DNA of 64,000 nucleotides, taken from the NCBI GenBank assembly GCA_002415855.1, contig DIAS01000009.1, positions 34,347 through 98,346 of the forward strand, read 5' to 3'. Each line of letters begins with the position of its first letter. Position 1 is the stretch's first letter. The notes below the pieces were generated by a model that made no database searches, was not told the origin of the DNA, and was given only the letters and a program-made list of their open reading frames with translations. Positions 1 through 8,255 of the stretch are shown here, piece after piece. This DNA comes from Bacteroidales bacterium UBA5072. Lineage in GTDB: Bacteria > Bacteroidota > Bacteroidia > Bacteroidales > UBA10428. Both the position numbers and the translations under genes were made by a program.

Positions 1-1523
1 ATGCATTTCTGCGCAGGTTGGTGGACAGTTTATATTCACGCAATGAAAATGAATTCACACGCGGGAACTTCAGGGTCACAGGTGATACTGTGGATATTTT
101 CCTGGCTTATGGTGATTATGCCTACCGGATCAGTTTCTGGGGAGATGAAATTGAGGATATACGTTCATTCGATCCCGAAAGCGGAAGAACGCTGGAAGTT
201 CTTGAACGGGCATCCATTTACCCGGCCAACATATTTATTACCACGAAGGACCGGATGAACCAGGCAATAAGCCAGATACAGGTCGATATGGGTAAACAGG
301 TCGATTTCTTCAGGGAGAATGGCAAGCCTCTTGAGGCTAAGCGTTTGAAAGACAGGGTGACTTATGATATGGAAATGCTGCAGGAACTCGGGTATTGTCC
401 GGGGATTGAGAATTACTCGCGCTACTTCGACGGACGGCCCCCAGGTCAGCGACCATTTTGCCTGCTCGATTATTTCCCCAAGGATTTCCTTGTGATTATC
501 GATGAAAGCCATGTCACCATTCCACAGATCAGGGCCATGTATGGAGGCGATCATTCCCGCAAACAGACCCTGGTTGAATATGGATTCAGAATGCCGTCGG
601 CCATTGATAACCGTCCGTTGAAGTTCGAGGAATTTGAGAGTATTGTCGGCCAGATCGTTTATGTTAGTGCTACACCTGCGGATTATGAACTGGAAAAAAG
701 CGAAGGTGTCATTGTGGAACAATTGATCAGGCCCACGGGACTGCTTGATCCGGTAATAATAGTAAGGCCTGGCCTGAACCAGATAGACGACCTGATGAAG
801 GAAATTCACCTGAACGTGAAAAACAGGGACCGGGTTCTGATTACCACGCTAACCAAAAGAATGGCCGAAGAACTGTCCAATTACCTGTTGCGCCTGAACA
901 TCAAATGCCGGTATATACATTCAGACATCGATACGCTGGAACGTATTGAAATAATGGAAGGATTGAGAAGCGGAACCTTTGATGTGCTGGTGGGTGTGAA
1001 CCTTCTAAGGGAAGGATTGGATCTTCCTGAGGTCTCCTTGGTGGCGATACTGGATGCCGACAAGGAAGGCTTTTTGCGATCGGAGCGTTCACTGACGCAA
1101 ACAGCCGGCAGGGCAGCAAGAAATCTCAATGGCAGGGTGATCATGTATGCAAATACCACAACGGAGTCCATGCGTAAGGCCATTGAGGAAACCAACAGGA
1201 GACGTGAAAAACAACTTGCTTACAATGAGGCACATGACATAACCCCACAGCAGATCATTAAGGCCGCCTCGAACATACTCAATGATATCCGGAAAAAGAC
1301 AGGTGAAAGACAGGTGTATGTGGAGCCACAAAAAGTTGATATAGCAGCTGATCCTGTAGTTCAATACATGAGCATGCAGGCTTTGGAGAAGGCCATGGAA
1401 ACTGCTAAAAAATCTATGGAAAAAGCTGCCTCTGAGCTTGATTTCATAGAAGCAGCAAGGTTAAGGGATGAAATGCTGGCATACAAGAATATTCTAAGTG
1501 AAAAGTTAAAAGCAGGAAGTTAA
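1..1523 (+). CDS. uvrB: UvrABC excision repair subunit UvrB (5' end outside window)
   Basis: UvrB is the damage-verifying helicase subunit of UvrABC nucleotide excision repair; it takes the lesion from UvrA and recruits UvrC. The frame is open from base 3, so the gene enters from the left and roughly the first 165 residues, with the Walker A motif, are missing. Visible landmarks are LVDSLYSRNENEF, the DEAD-like IIDESHVT, VYVSATPADYELE, the second RecA-like half with HSDIDTLER, VLVGVNLLREGLDLPEV (motif V) and QTAGRAARN (motif VI). The C-terminus carries a UVR motif (KAASELDFIEAARLRDEM), which in this family contacts UvrC. The efp gene follows after 40 bases. The family assignment is secure; only the N-terminus is unseen. 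Confidence 0.97.
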   Translation, partial: AFLRRLVDSLYSRNENEFTRGNFRVTGDTVDIFLAYGDYAYRISFWGDEIEDIRSFDPESGRTLEVLERASIYPANIFITTKDRMNQAISQIQVDMGKQVDFFRENGKPLEAKRLKDRVTYDMEMLQELGYCPGIENYSRYFDGRPPGQRPFCLLDYFPKDFLVIIDESHVTIPQIRAMYGGDHSRKQTLVEYGFRMPSAIDNRPLKFEEFESIVGQIVYVSATPADYELEKSEGVIVEQLIRPTGLLDPVIIVRPGLNQIDDLMKEIHLNVKNRDRVLITTLTKRMAEELSNYLLRLNIKCRYIHSDIDTLERIEIMEGLRSGTFDVLVGVNLLREGLDLPEVSLVAILDADKEGFLRSERSLTQTAGRAARNLNGRVIMYANTTTESMRKAIEETNRRREKQLAYNEAHDITPQQIIKAASNILNDIRKKTGERQVYVEPQKVDIAADPVVQYMSMQALEKAMETAKKSMEKAASELDFIEAARLRDEMLAYKNILSEKLKAGS

Positions 1524-1563
1524 AAGTGAAAATATTTCGCTTAATTTGCGCAAAATTTATTTT

Positions 1564-2124
1564 ATGGCAAAAGTATCAGATATTTCCAGGGGCAGTTTTG
1601 TAAGGTATAACGGTGAACTTTCCGTGGTCCTCGAATATGAGCATCGTACTCCGGGCAATCTCCGGGCTTTTTACCAGGTGAAAATGAGAAACCTGAAATC
1701 CGGAAGATTGATTGAACAACGATTCCGTCCTGATGATGACATGGAAATCGTCAGGGTCCATTTCAAAGAGCACCAGTTTTTATACCTTGACGGAGGCAAT
1801 GTGGTATGCATGGACACTGAAACCTATGATCAGATCCACGTGCCCAGGGAGACTATCGGCGAAGGCATTGACCTGCTGAAAGAAGGTGCCAACATCAAAG
1901 TATACTTTGACGGCGAAGAACCTGTTTTTGCTGAATTACCTGTAAGTGTTGAGATGGAAGTAACCTATACCGAGCCGGGCATGAAGGGTGACACAGCAAC
2001 ACGCACAATGAAAACTGCCACCATCGAGACCGGTGCTCAGGTGAAAGTTCCACTGTTCATCAATATCGGTGACCGCATCAAGATAGACACCCGGACGGGT
2101 GATTACATAGAGCGCTGTAAGTAG
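1564..2124 (+). CDS. efp: Translation elongation factor P with atypical tip loop
   Basis: EF-P binds ribosomes stalled at polyproline and promotes peptide bond formation. The chosen ATG gives MAKVSDISRGSFVRYNG, 186 residues, the usual EF-P length; an upstream in-frame TTG at 1546 only adds a non-homologous stub. Three beta domains are present: KOW-like residues 1-63, the middle OB domain about 64-125, and the C-terminal OB domain ending GDRIKIDTRTGDYIERC. The beta3-beta4 loop reads HRTPGNLRAF, where E. coli has KPGKGQAF, so the lysine that is lysylated (K34) is an asparagine (N32) here. This suggests an unmodified or differently modified subtype. A possible -7 box (TTAATTTG, 1541-1548) lies just upstream, and a strong terminator follows. 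Confidence 0.95.
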   Translation: MAKVSDISRGSFVRYNGELSVVLEYEHRTPGNLRAFYQVKMRNLKSGRLIEQRFRPDDDMEIVRVHFKEHQFLYLDGGNVVCMDTETYDQIHVPRETIGEGIDLLKEGANIKVYFDGEEPVFAELPVSVEMEVTYTEPGMKGDTATRTMKTATIETGAQVKVPLFINIGDRIKIDTRTGDYIERCK

Positions 2125-2140
2125 CAGTTCCCTTTATAAA

Positions 2141-2191
2141 CAAAACACCCTTCAAGGATTTATCATTTGCTTGAAGGGTGTTTTGTTTTTT
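2141..2191. terminator. Rho-independent terminator between efp and fabI (bidirectional)
   Basis: A perfect 16-bp inverted repeat, CAAAACACCCTTCAAG (2141-2156) and CTTGAAGGGTGTTTTG (2170-2185), has a 13-base loop and a following T run. It sits between the convergent efp and fabI genes and can serve both. Its core CCCTTCAAG/CTTGAAGGG recurs in two other terminators of this window. Confidence 0.9.
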
Positions 2192-2223
2192 ACACCGTCA
2201 TGACATGCTTCTGCCTGAATATT

Positions 2224-3054
2224 TCAGGGACATTCTCTGAAACTCTTGTCATACTGTGTCATGGCTCTTTCACTCATGCCCATGCTGCTGAATCCGCCAT
2301 CGTGGAAAAGGTTCTGCATGGTGACCTTTCGGGTCAGGTCCGAAAACAATGTCACACAATAATCGGCGCAATCATCTGCCGAAGCATTGCCCAGGGGTGA
2401 CATGCGCTCAGTAAAGTCAATCAGGGAATCGAAACCAAAAACTCCGCTTCCGGCAGTGGTAAGCGTGGGAGATTGCGAGATCGTATTGATGCGGATTCTT
2501 TTTTCGCGACCGTAAATATAACCGAAGCTCCGCGCAATTGATTCCAGCAATGCTTTGGCATCAGCCATATCATTGTATCCAAACAGCGTTCTCTGGGCAG
2601 CGACATATGACAAAGCAACAATGGAGCCCCAGTCGTTTACTGCATCAAGCTTACGGCAGATCTGAATGACTTTGTGAAATGACAAGGCAGAGATGTCAAG
2701 GGTTTTCAGATAGAAGTCATAATTTATATCATCATAAGGAATACCTTTTCTTACATTGGGTGACATACCAATGGAATGCAGAACGAAGTCGAACTTGCCG
2801 CCGAAGAATTCCATGGATTTTGTGATGAGGTTCTCAAGGTCGCCTGTACTGGTTGCATCAGCTGGAATCACGATACTGTTGCACGCTTTTGCCAGTTCGT
2901 CAACCTCACCCAGCCTCATGGCTACCGGGGTATTTGTGAGCACAATCTTTGCTCCTTCAGCATGTGCCCTTTCTGCAACCTTCCACGCGATAGATTTGTC
3001 ATTCAGGGCTCCAAAGATGATGCCCTTTTTACCTTTTAGCAGATTATATGCCAT
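2224..3054 (-). CDS. fabI: Enoyl-[acyl-carrier-protein] reductase FabI
   Basis: FabI performs the last reduction of each fatty acid elongation cycle (trans-2-enoyl-ACP to acyl-ACP, NADH-dependent). The 276-residue protein begins MAYNLLKGKKGIIFGALND, a glycine-rich Rossmann start typical of FabI. It has the HSIGMSP strand and the catalytic Tyr-x6-Lys pair in YNDMADAK, preceded by LSYVAAQRT. Length and motif spacing match the short-chain dehydrogenase-type FabI rather than FabK, FabL or FabV. It follows recN on the minus strand after 57 bases but has its own -7 box (TATCTTTG at 3088-3081), so it is probably transcribed on its own as well. Confidence 0.95.
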   Translation of the reverse strand: MAYNLLKGKKGIIFGALNDKSIAWKVAERAHAEGAKIVLTNTPVAMRLGEVDELAKACNSIVIPADATSTGDLENLITKSMEFFGGKFDFVLHSIGMSPNVRKGIPYDDINYDFYLKTLDISALSFHKVIQICRKLDAVNDWGSIVALSYVAAQRTLFGYNDMADAKALLESIARSFGYIYGREKRIRINTISQSPTLTTAGSGVFGFDSLIDFTERMSPLGNASADDCADYCVTLFSDLTRKVTMQNLFHDGGFSSMGMSERAMTQYDKSFRECP

Positions 3055-3080
3055 AAAAATTTTGTTGGTTTAACAGCATG

Positions 3081-3088
3081 CAAAGATA
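3081..3088 (-). promoter_or_regulatory. Bacteroidetes-type -7 box upstream of fabI
   Basis: The minus strand reads TATCTTTG, an exact match to TAnnTTTG, 26 bases before the fabI ATG. The -33 region shows only a T-rich stretch without a clear TTG, so the full promoter is less certain than the -7 box. Confidence 0.5.
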
Positions 3089-3111
3089 CACTTTGATCAG
3101 AATATGAAAAA

Positions 3112-4773
3112 CTATTCCGAATCACCCAGCAGAACCCTGGCATTCTCCAGGGCAGCATTTGTAACTTCCTCACCGCTAAGCATTTTTGCAATCTCGATCC
3201 GCCTTTCTGCCGGATTCAGGAGTTTCATCCGTGTCACTGAGGTTTTTTCATCGTCGGTTTTGTACACCAGGTAGTGATATTTTCCTTTGCTGGCTACCTG
3301 AGGGAGATGTGTGATATTGATGATCTGCATTTTCTCAGCCATTCTCCTGATGATGTTACCCACTTTTTCAGCAGTCTCCCCTGAAACGCCGGTGTCAATT
3401 TCATCAAATACTATGGTTGGTAATCCTGTTGAATCAGACATCAAGGATTTTACGCAAAGCATGAGCCTTGACAATTCTCCACCGGAAGCCACCCTTGCAA
3501 TGTCCTGCAAGGGCATATTCCTGTTGGCGGTAAACAGGAACTGTATCTTATCGGAGCCGGTTTCATTGAAATCATCCAGTTTTTCGTGAACAATGCTGAA
3601 ACCGGCATTGGGCAGCCCGACCTCCGTTAGCATTTCAACAACCTGCTTCTCGAACGGCGCAATAGCATCATGACGACGGCGAAACAGGCTGTCGGCAAGG
3701 TGACTTAACCTGCCGCGTGTTTCCAGGAGATCTTTTTCCAGATCACCCAGCTGAAAATCGTAAGAGTTAATCTCTTCAATTTTTTCCTGCAGGTGCTTTC
3801 TCAAGGCAATGAGCTCGGAAAGTGTTGATACCCTGTGCTTCTTTTCGAGGTTGTATAACAGGTTGAGCCTGTCGCTGACCTGTGTAAGGCGATCGGGATC
3901 AAAATACAGCTGCTCGTTAAGCGTAGCTATATCGTGTGCAACATCTTTGATCTCAATATAAGCCGATTCGATACGTTCTGCCAGCCTGGCATTCTCATCC
4001 AGGAATTTTCCGATCCTGTTGATGGACCCCAGGCTGTCTTTTAGCAGTTGCAAGGCGGAACTACCTTCACCCTGCAGCAGCATGGTGGCGGAGGAGAGAC
4101 CGTTCTTGATTTCTTCGGAATGGGTGAGCTTTTCGAGTTCAAACTCCAGCTCTTCCTGCTCGCCTTCAACCAGTTTGGCCTCCTCAAGTTGTGCAAACTG
4201 GAACTGGAAATAGTCGAGATCTGATCTGGACCGGTCCGCTTCATCTGACATTATGCGGAATTTTTTCTGAATTTCCCTGTAGGCATGAAAATGCGACCTG
4301 TAGGATTCCAGCAGCTCATGACTTCGCGCATAACTGTCCATTGCCTTCATCTGGAACAGACTATCGGCCAGATTCAGGTTCTGATGCTGGGAATGTATGT
4401 CGATTAGCTTTAACCCGAACTCTGTCAGGACGTCAAGATTAACCGGTACATCATTGATAAAGGCCCTCGATTTGCCGGTTGCCAGGATCTCACGCCTCAC
4501 GGCGGGCTGATCGTCATAGTCTAATTCTTTTTCCGTGAAGAAACTCTCGAGGTTATAATGCCGGATATCAAAGATCCCTTCCACGATACATTTTCTTTCT
4601 TTATCGAGAAGGACCGAAGTATCAGCACGCCGTCCAAGAATGAGCGACAATGCTCCCAGGAGGATGGATTTTCCGGCACCTGTTTCACCGGTGATTATGG
4701 TAAGCCCTTTCCTGAATTCAATTTCAAGTTTGCTGATAAGAGCATAATTCTCAACCAGTAAGTTGGAGAGCAT
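3112..4773 (-). CDS. recN: DNA repair protein RecN
   Basis: RecN is an SMC-like ATPase acting in recombinational repair of double-strand breaks. The 553-residue protein has an N-terminal Walker A (GETGAGKS, about residues 30-37) and a long central coiled coil (about 160-350, rich in Glu, Leu and Lys). It also has the ABC signature SGGELSRLML and Walker B TIVFDEIDTGVSGE near residue 450. The order Walker A, coiled coil, signature, Walker B is the RecN layout, and the length is normal. It lies downstream of porD (34-base gap) in the conserved bamD-rpoZ-coaBC-porD-recN run of Bacteroidetes and is probably part of that operon. Confidence 0.96.
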   Translation of the reverse strand: MLSNLLVENYALISKLEIEFRKGLTIITGETGAGKSILLGALSLILGRRADTSVLLDKERKCIVEGIFDIRHYNLESFFTEKELDYDDQPAVRREILATGKSRAFINDVPVNLDVLTEFGLKLIDIHSQHQNLNLADSLFQMKAMDSYARSHELLESYRSHFHAYREIQKKFRIMSDEADRSRSDLDYFQFQFAQLEEAKLVEGEQEELEFELEKLTHSEEIKNGLSSATMLLQGEGSSALQLLKDSLGSINRIGKFLDENARLAERIESAYIEIKDVAHDIATLNEQLYFDPDRLTQVSDRLNLLYNLEKKHRVSTLSELIALRKHLQEKIEEINSYDFQLGDLEKDLLETRGRLSHLADSLFRRRHDAIAPFEKQVVEMLTEVGLPNAGFSIVHEKLDDFNETGSDKIQFLFTANRNMPLQDIARVASGGELSRLMLCVKSLMSDSTGLPTIVFDEIDTGVSGETAEKVGNIIRRMAEKMQIINITHLPQVASKGKYHYLVYKTDDEKTSVTRMKLLNPAERRIEIAKMLSGEEVTNAALENARVLLGDSE

Positions 4774-4807
4774 ACAAATCCGGATTATAATTGCAAGATA
4801 GCAAACA

Positions 4808-5719
4808 TTATTGTGTTGCGCTCAAAATCTTGCGGTATTTGTCGCCATGAGTCGGGTCAACCTGGTTAAGAACGGCCATGACACGTCTTTTTTCATCTTC
4901 GGGCGACCCCTGGAAGATATTGACGAACTCATCGGATTTGGCATCAAGGATCACCTGGAGGAAATGCATAAACGGATCTGGACGGTTCCTGTAAACATCC
5001 TGCAGCAGAGTCAGGCTTTCAGCAATGACAACACGGCCCTCCACGGCTTTATCATACATGATGTCCAGGCCTAAGCGGTGGTAGTCGTAAATAAACTCAC
5101 GCACAGGCGCGAAATCCTCATTCAGGATATTGTTGATCAGCCAGTAACGGTTTCTGCGGCTCGTACTTTCACCTGATCTCCAGCCTCTCTCGTTGGCATT
5201 CTGGGCGTTGTTAACGACCTTTTCAGCCCGCTGGAAGAATTCGGTCCCGGATTTCAAACTGTAAGAGTCGAAATCAAGGCCCAGGATGATGTTGGCATAA
5301 AATGCCAGAATTGAGGTCAGGTTGGAGAGATGCTCGGTTTCACTGAATTCAAGGGGCTGAAATTCAACATAGGTGAAATCGAGATCATTGTCTACATAAT
5401 TGAACAGGACAGTATTAAAAGAGGAATTATACACAGGGCGGCGAACCTGGATCTGCAGGGTTCCCTTGAACTGGTCGCCGGAATACTCAAGAATATTAAA
5501 AAGCATGCTGCATTCAATGCGTTCGTTCGAAGTGAATTTGTAGTTTGACCAGGCCCGTGAATTGATGAATTCATTAACGGCATTTTGCAGGGTTTGAAAG
5601 ACCTGCCTGTTGGTTCCCTGGATCTGCTGGCTGGTGATCTGAATGCCGCATCGAAACTCCTGGGCCATCAGGGTAGGTGCAAAGAAAAATGCTGCCAGAA
5701 TGATTAAAGACCTTTTCAT
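4808..5719 (-). CDS. porD: DUF4835 family protein, T9SS-associated PorD
   Basis: This 303-residue protein has a Sec signal peptide (MKRSLIILAAFFFAPTLMAQ), so it is exported. The start of the mature part (EFRCGIQITSQQIQGTNRQV), EFQPLEFSETEHLSNL and the downstream LDFDSYSLKSG segment are characteristic of DUF4835, which databases now label PorD and link to type IX secretion; the family name is recalled, not searched. Its ATG overlaps the coaBC stop by 4 bases (ATGA), so the two are translationally coupled. The coaBC-porD-recN order is a common Bacteroidetes arrangement. The biochemical role is not evident from the sequence. Confidence 0.8.
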   Translation of the reverse strand: MKRSLIILAAFFFAPTLMAQEFRCGIQITSQQIQGTNRQVFQTLQNAVNEFINSRAWSNYKFTSNERIECSMLFNILEYSGDQFKGTLQIQVRRPVYNSSFNTVLFNYVDNDLDFTYVEFQPLEFSETEHLSNLTSILAFYANIILGLDFDSYSLKSGTEFFQRAEKVVNNAQNANERGWRSGESTSRRNRYWLINNILNEDFAPVREFIYDYHRLGLDIMYDKAVEGRVVIAESLTLLQDVYRNRPDPFMHFLQVILDAKSDEFVNIFQGSPEDEKRRVMAVLNQVDPTHGDKYRKILSATQ

Positions 5720-6936
5720 CTTTTTAACAAATGATCTAAAAATTGGACAATGTCTGATGCTGCCTCACGCTTGGATTTTAACCCGAAAATTCTTTTTTTA
5801 TTGTCCTTTCCGATGATTGTAATTTTATTGGTATCGCTGTTAAACCCAGAGCCTTTGTCCTGCAGGGAGTTCAGAACTATGAAGTCAAAGTTCTTTTTTT
5901 TGAGTTTTTCCTGTGCATGGATAATCTCGTTGTCGGTTTCCAGGGCAAATCCTGCAAGAAACTGGTGAGGCTGCCTGATCCTGCCCAACTCGGCAGCGAT
6001 ATCCGGATTTGGTACGAGCTCAAGGGTCAGTTTCTCTTTCGTTCGCTTGATCTTGTGTGTTACAGGGGATGCTGGCCTATAGTCGGCAACAGCTGCTGAA
6101 AGAATAGCCCCGTCGGCATCCTGAAAACTTGCAAGGCTTTGTGCCAGCATTTCGCGCGCAGTATGAACCGTGTAAAACTCAATTTGCGGATGGACAGGTT
6201 TAAGTGATACGGGTCCGCTCACGAGTCTAACGTGGGCACCGCATTCAGCAAGACTTTCCGCAATGGCAAACCCCATCTTTCCCGAAGAGTAATTGCCTAT
6301 GAACCGGACGGCATCAAGAGGTTCGTAAGTAGGTCCGGCAGTTACTAAAACGGTCTTACCCTTTAAGTTTACCGGCGTTTTTTTTTTACCCGGGTCTTTG
6401 AAGTATTCTTTCAGGACATCCACCAGCACATCGGGTTCTTCCATCCGCCCTTTGCCCGAAAGACCGCTGGCAAGCTCACCGGTAGCCGGTTCCAGGATGA
6501 CATTCCCATACGATTTCAGCGTTTCAAGGTTTTTTCGCGTGGCTGGGTGGCTCAACATGTCGAGGTCCATTGCGGGAGCTACAAAAACCGGGCAGCGTGC
6601 GGAAAGATACGTGGTAAGCAAAAGATTATCGGCAATGCCGGCAGCCATTTTGGCGATGGTGTTGGCAGATGCCGGGGCTATTAAGAAAGCATCGGCCCAG
6701 AGGCCAAGGTCAACATGACTATTCCAGTCGCCATTGGCCGGGTTATAAAACTCTGTAAGTACCGGATTTTTTGCCAGCGTCGATAGCGTAAGCGGGGTGA
6801 TGAATTCCTTTGCCAATGGGGTCATGACCACTTTGACTGCGGAGCCTTCCTTGATGAGCATCCTGATCAGAACAGCGGTTTTGTATGCTGCAATGCTACC
6901 GGTAACCCCGATCAATATTTTCTTCCCGCTCAGCAT
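5716..6936 (-). CDS. coaBC: Bifunctional phosphopantothenoylcysteine decarboxylase / phosphopantothenate-cysteine ligase
   Basis: CoaBC carries out two consecutive coenzyme A steps: ligation of cysteine to 4'-phosphopantothenate and decarboxylation to 4'-phosphopantetheine. The N-terminal flavoprotein half (about residues 1-185) has GVTGSIAAYK, the active-site histidine in SHVDLG, PASANTIAKMAAG and APAMDLDM. The C-terminal ligase half (about 195-400) has VLVTAGPTYEPLD, FIGNYSSGKMG, SAAVADYRP and the KIKR lysine segment. Its 406 residues match the normal fused length. It sits 15 bases after rpoZ and overlaps porD by 4 bases in one minus-strand operon. Confidence 0.96.
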   Translation of the reverse strand: MLSGKKILIGVTGSIAAYKTAVLIRMLIKEGSAVKVVMTPLAKEFITPLTLSTLAKNPVLTEFYNPANGDWNSHVDLGLWADAFLIAPASANTIAKMAAGIADNLLLTTYLSARCPVFVAPAMDLDMLSHPATRKNLETLKSYGNVILEPATGELASGLSGKGRMEEPDVLVDVLKEYFKDPGKKKTPVNLKGKTVLVTAGPTYEPLDAVRFIGNYSSGKMGFAIAESLAECGAHVRLVSGPVSLKPVHPQIEFYTVHTAREMLAQSLASFQDADGAILSAAVADYRPASPVTHKIKRTKEKLTLELVPNPDIAAELGRIRQPHQFLAGFALETDNEIIHAQEKLKKKNFDFIVLNSLQDKGSGFNSDTNKITIIGKDNKKRIFGLKSKREAASDIVQFLDHLLKR

Positions 6937-6951
6937 GGTAAGTAAGATGAA

Positions 6952-7278
6952 TTACTCAGCCTTGCGCACGTATATCTGGTTATTTTCGAACTCCTCCAGG
7001 GCAATCAGTGTATGTTTCGGCAATCTTTCATAAAACTTTGAGATCTCAATCTGTTCGCGGTTCTCAAAGACTTCTTCAAGATTATCGGTGTAGTTAGCAA
7101 ATTCTTCCAACTTGCGGTTCAGTTCCTCTTTTATCTCAATCGAAATCTGGTTGGCCCGTTTTGAACATATCATTACGGCTTCGTAAATATTGCCAGTTTT
7201 TGCCTCCAGCATGTTCAGGTCACGCGTGACCGTAGTCGAAGGAGCTTTTGATTTTTTGAAATCTGTGTTTTGTTCCAT
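6952..7278 (-). CDS. rpoZ: RNA polymerase omega subunit (RpoZ/Rpb6 family)
   Basis: A 108-residue small RNA polymerase subunit that assists beta' assembly. The core ARNDLN-like helix appears as TRDLNMLEAKTGNIYEAV, followed by ICSKRANQI, the omega/Rpb6 signature for contact with beta'. Compared with proteobacterial omega, the C-terminal half (FYERLPKHTLIALEEF) is the version usual in Bacteroidetes. Its ATG overlaps the bamD stop as TAATG, so it is translationally coupled to bamD. The position between bamD and coaBC is conserved in the phylum. Confidence 0.9.
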   Translation of the reverse strand: MEQNTDFKKSKAPSTTVTRDLNMLEAKTGNIYEAVMICSKRANQISIEIKEELNRKLEEFANYTDNLEEVFENREQIEISKFYERLPKHTLIALEEFENNQIYVRKAE

Positions 7279-8108
7279 TAATTATCCGTTAGTTCATTAA
7301 CTGTGTCCTTGTCCTTAATATATTTCGAAGCAACCGCATACATGTCATCTGCTTCTTTCTTGTTTTTACTTTCGGGGAATTCGGTGATAAAGGAATAATA
7401 TTCATCAACGGTATCCTGGTATCGCTCGGTCTGTTTGGATTGAATACTTTTGGATGCAAGCATGAACTTCGATTTCAGAAGCAGAAACATGATCTCTTCC
7501 CGGTATTTGGTCTCAGGGAACTCAATCAGGCAATTATTGAACGATACAATGGAGGCTTTGTAATCATTTAAATAATAATACAGTTTGGCTGAGAGATAAG
7601 ACTTCTCCATAAGTTTCTCATTCAGTTCCTTGAGAATTCTCTGACAATCGGTAACCCTTGGACTTGTCGGGTACTTGATCATATACAGGCGGAATGCATC
7701 CAACGCCTGATAGGTAGGGGTTTGATCAAGTTCAGGTCGCGGTGATTGCAGGTAATAGCAATAGGCTTCCATATAGGCAGCTTCCTCGATGAATTTGCTG
7801 TTTTCGTACAGGGTGGTGAAGTTGCTGAAATAATGGCCTGCAATGATATAATCGTTGAGCTTATACTGTGTCATGGCCTGGTAGAAAAAGATCGAATCTG
7901 CTTTCCTGGTTCCGCGTGTTAATGGGGCAAGCTGATCGAAAAGCGCACCGGCTTTGACAAAATCACCCTTGTTGTAATAATAGAAGGCTTTTGAAAACTT
8001 CAAATTCACATCATCGCTCTTGATTACCTTTTCATATTGCGAGCATGAAATTGCAATAATTGCGGTAAACAGGAAGATCAGTGCTTTATGGAAGCGATTT
8101 ATCAGCAT
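7278..8108 (-). CDS. bamD: Outer membrane protein assembly lipoprotein BamD
   Basis: BamD is the essential lipoprotein of the BAM complex that inserts beta-barrel proteins into the outer membrane. Starting at the ATG at 8108, the protein of 276 residues has a lipoprotein signal peptide (MLINRFHKALIFLFTAIIA) and the lipobox AISC. TPR-like repeats follow: AFYYYNKGDFVKAGALFDQL, AMTQYKLNDYIIAGHYFSNF, and later AKLYYYLNDYKASIVSFNN and EFPESKNKKEADDMY. An 11-codon upstream extension is possible but spoils the signal peptide. A near-consensus promoter abuts the ATG so closely that the transcript may have no leader. Confidence 0.92.
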   Translation of the reverse strand: MLINRFHKALIFLFTAIIAISCSQYEKVIKSDDVNLKFSKAFYYYNKGDFVKAGALFDQLAPLTRGTRKADSIFFYQAMTQYKLNDYIIAGHYFSNFTTLYENSKFIEEAAYMEAYCYYLQSPRPELDQTPTYQALDAFRLYMIKYPTSPRVTDCQRILKELNEKLMEKSYLSAKLYYYLNDYKASIVSFNNCLIEFPETKYREEIMFLLLKSKFMLASKSIQSKQTERYQDTVDEYYSFITEFPESKNKKEADDMYAVASKYIKDKDTVNELTDN

Positions 8109-8112
8109 CGCG

Positions 8113-8141
8113 CAAAGGTACAATTTTTTACTAAAATTCAA
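8113..8141 (-). promoter_or_regulatory. Promoter of the bamD-rpoZ-coaBC-porD-recN operon
   Basis: On the minus strand TTG (8141-8139) is followed after 18 bases by TACCTTTG (8120-8113), an exact Bacteroidetes -7 box. The box ends only 4 bases before the bamD ATG at 8108, so the predicted start point falls on or next to the start codon. Confidence 0.65.
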
Positions 8142-8193
8142 TTCATTCCCGATTAATTTTAAAACTCACAAAAGTAAATCTTATTGTCACGTG

Positions 8194-8222
8194 TTGCTGT
8201 TTATCAAAAAAAGCTACTTTTG
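8194..8222 (+). promoter_or_regulatory. Promoter of spt
   Basis: TTG (8194-8196), an 18-base spacer and TACTTTTG (8215-8222) fit the -33/-7 pattern TTG-N18/19-TAnnTTTG. The predicted start lies near 8227, about 30 bases before the proposed GTG start at 8256. It is back to back with the bamD promoter. Confidence 0.55.
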
Positions 8223-8255
8223 CAGATCATTTTATTAACTAAACTTCTTTTGATC

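Noticed and set aside
165..809. A 214-codon antisense frame inside uvrB
   Set aside because: It is a mirror of a strongly coding region. The residues are Tyr/Arg/Ile-rich without a motif, and the uvrB frame is certain.
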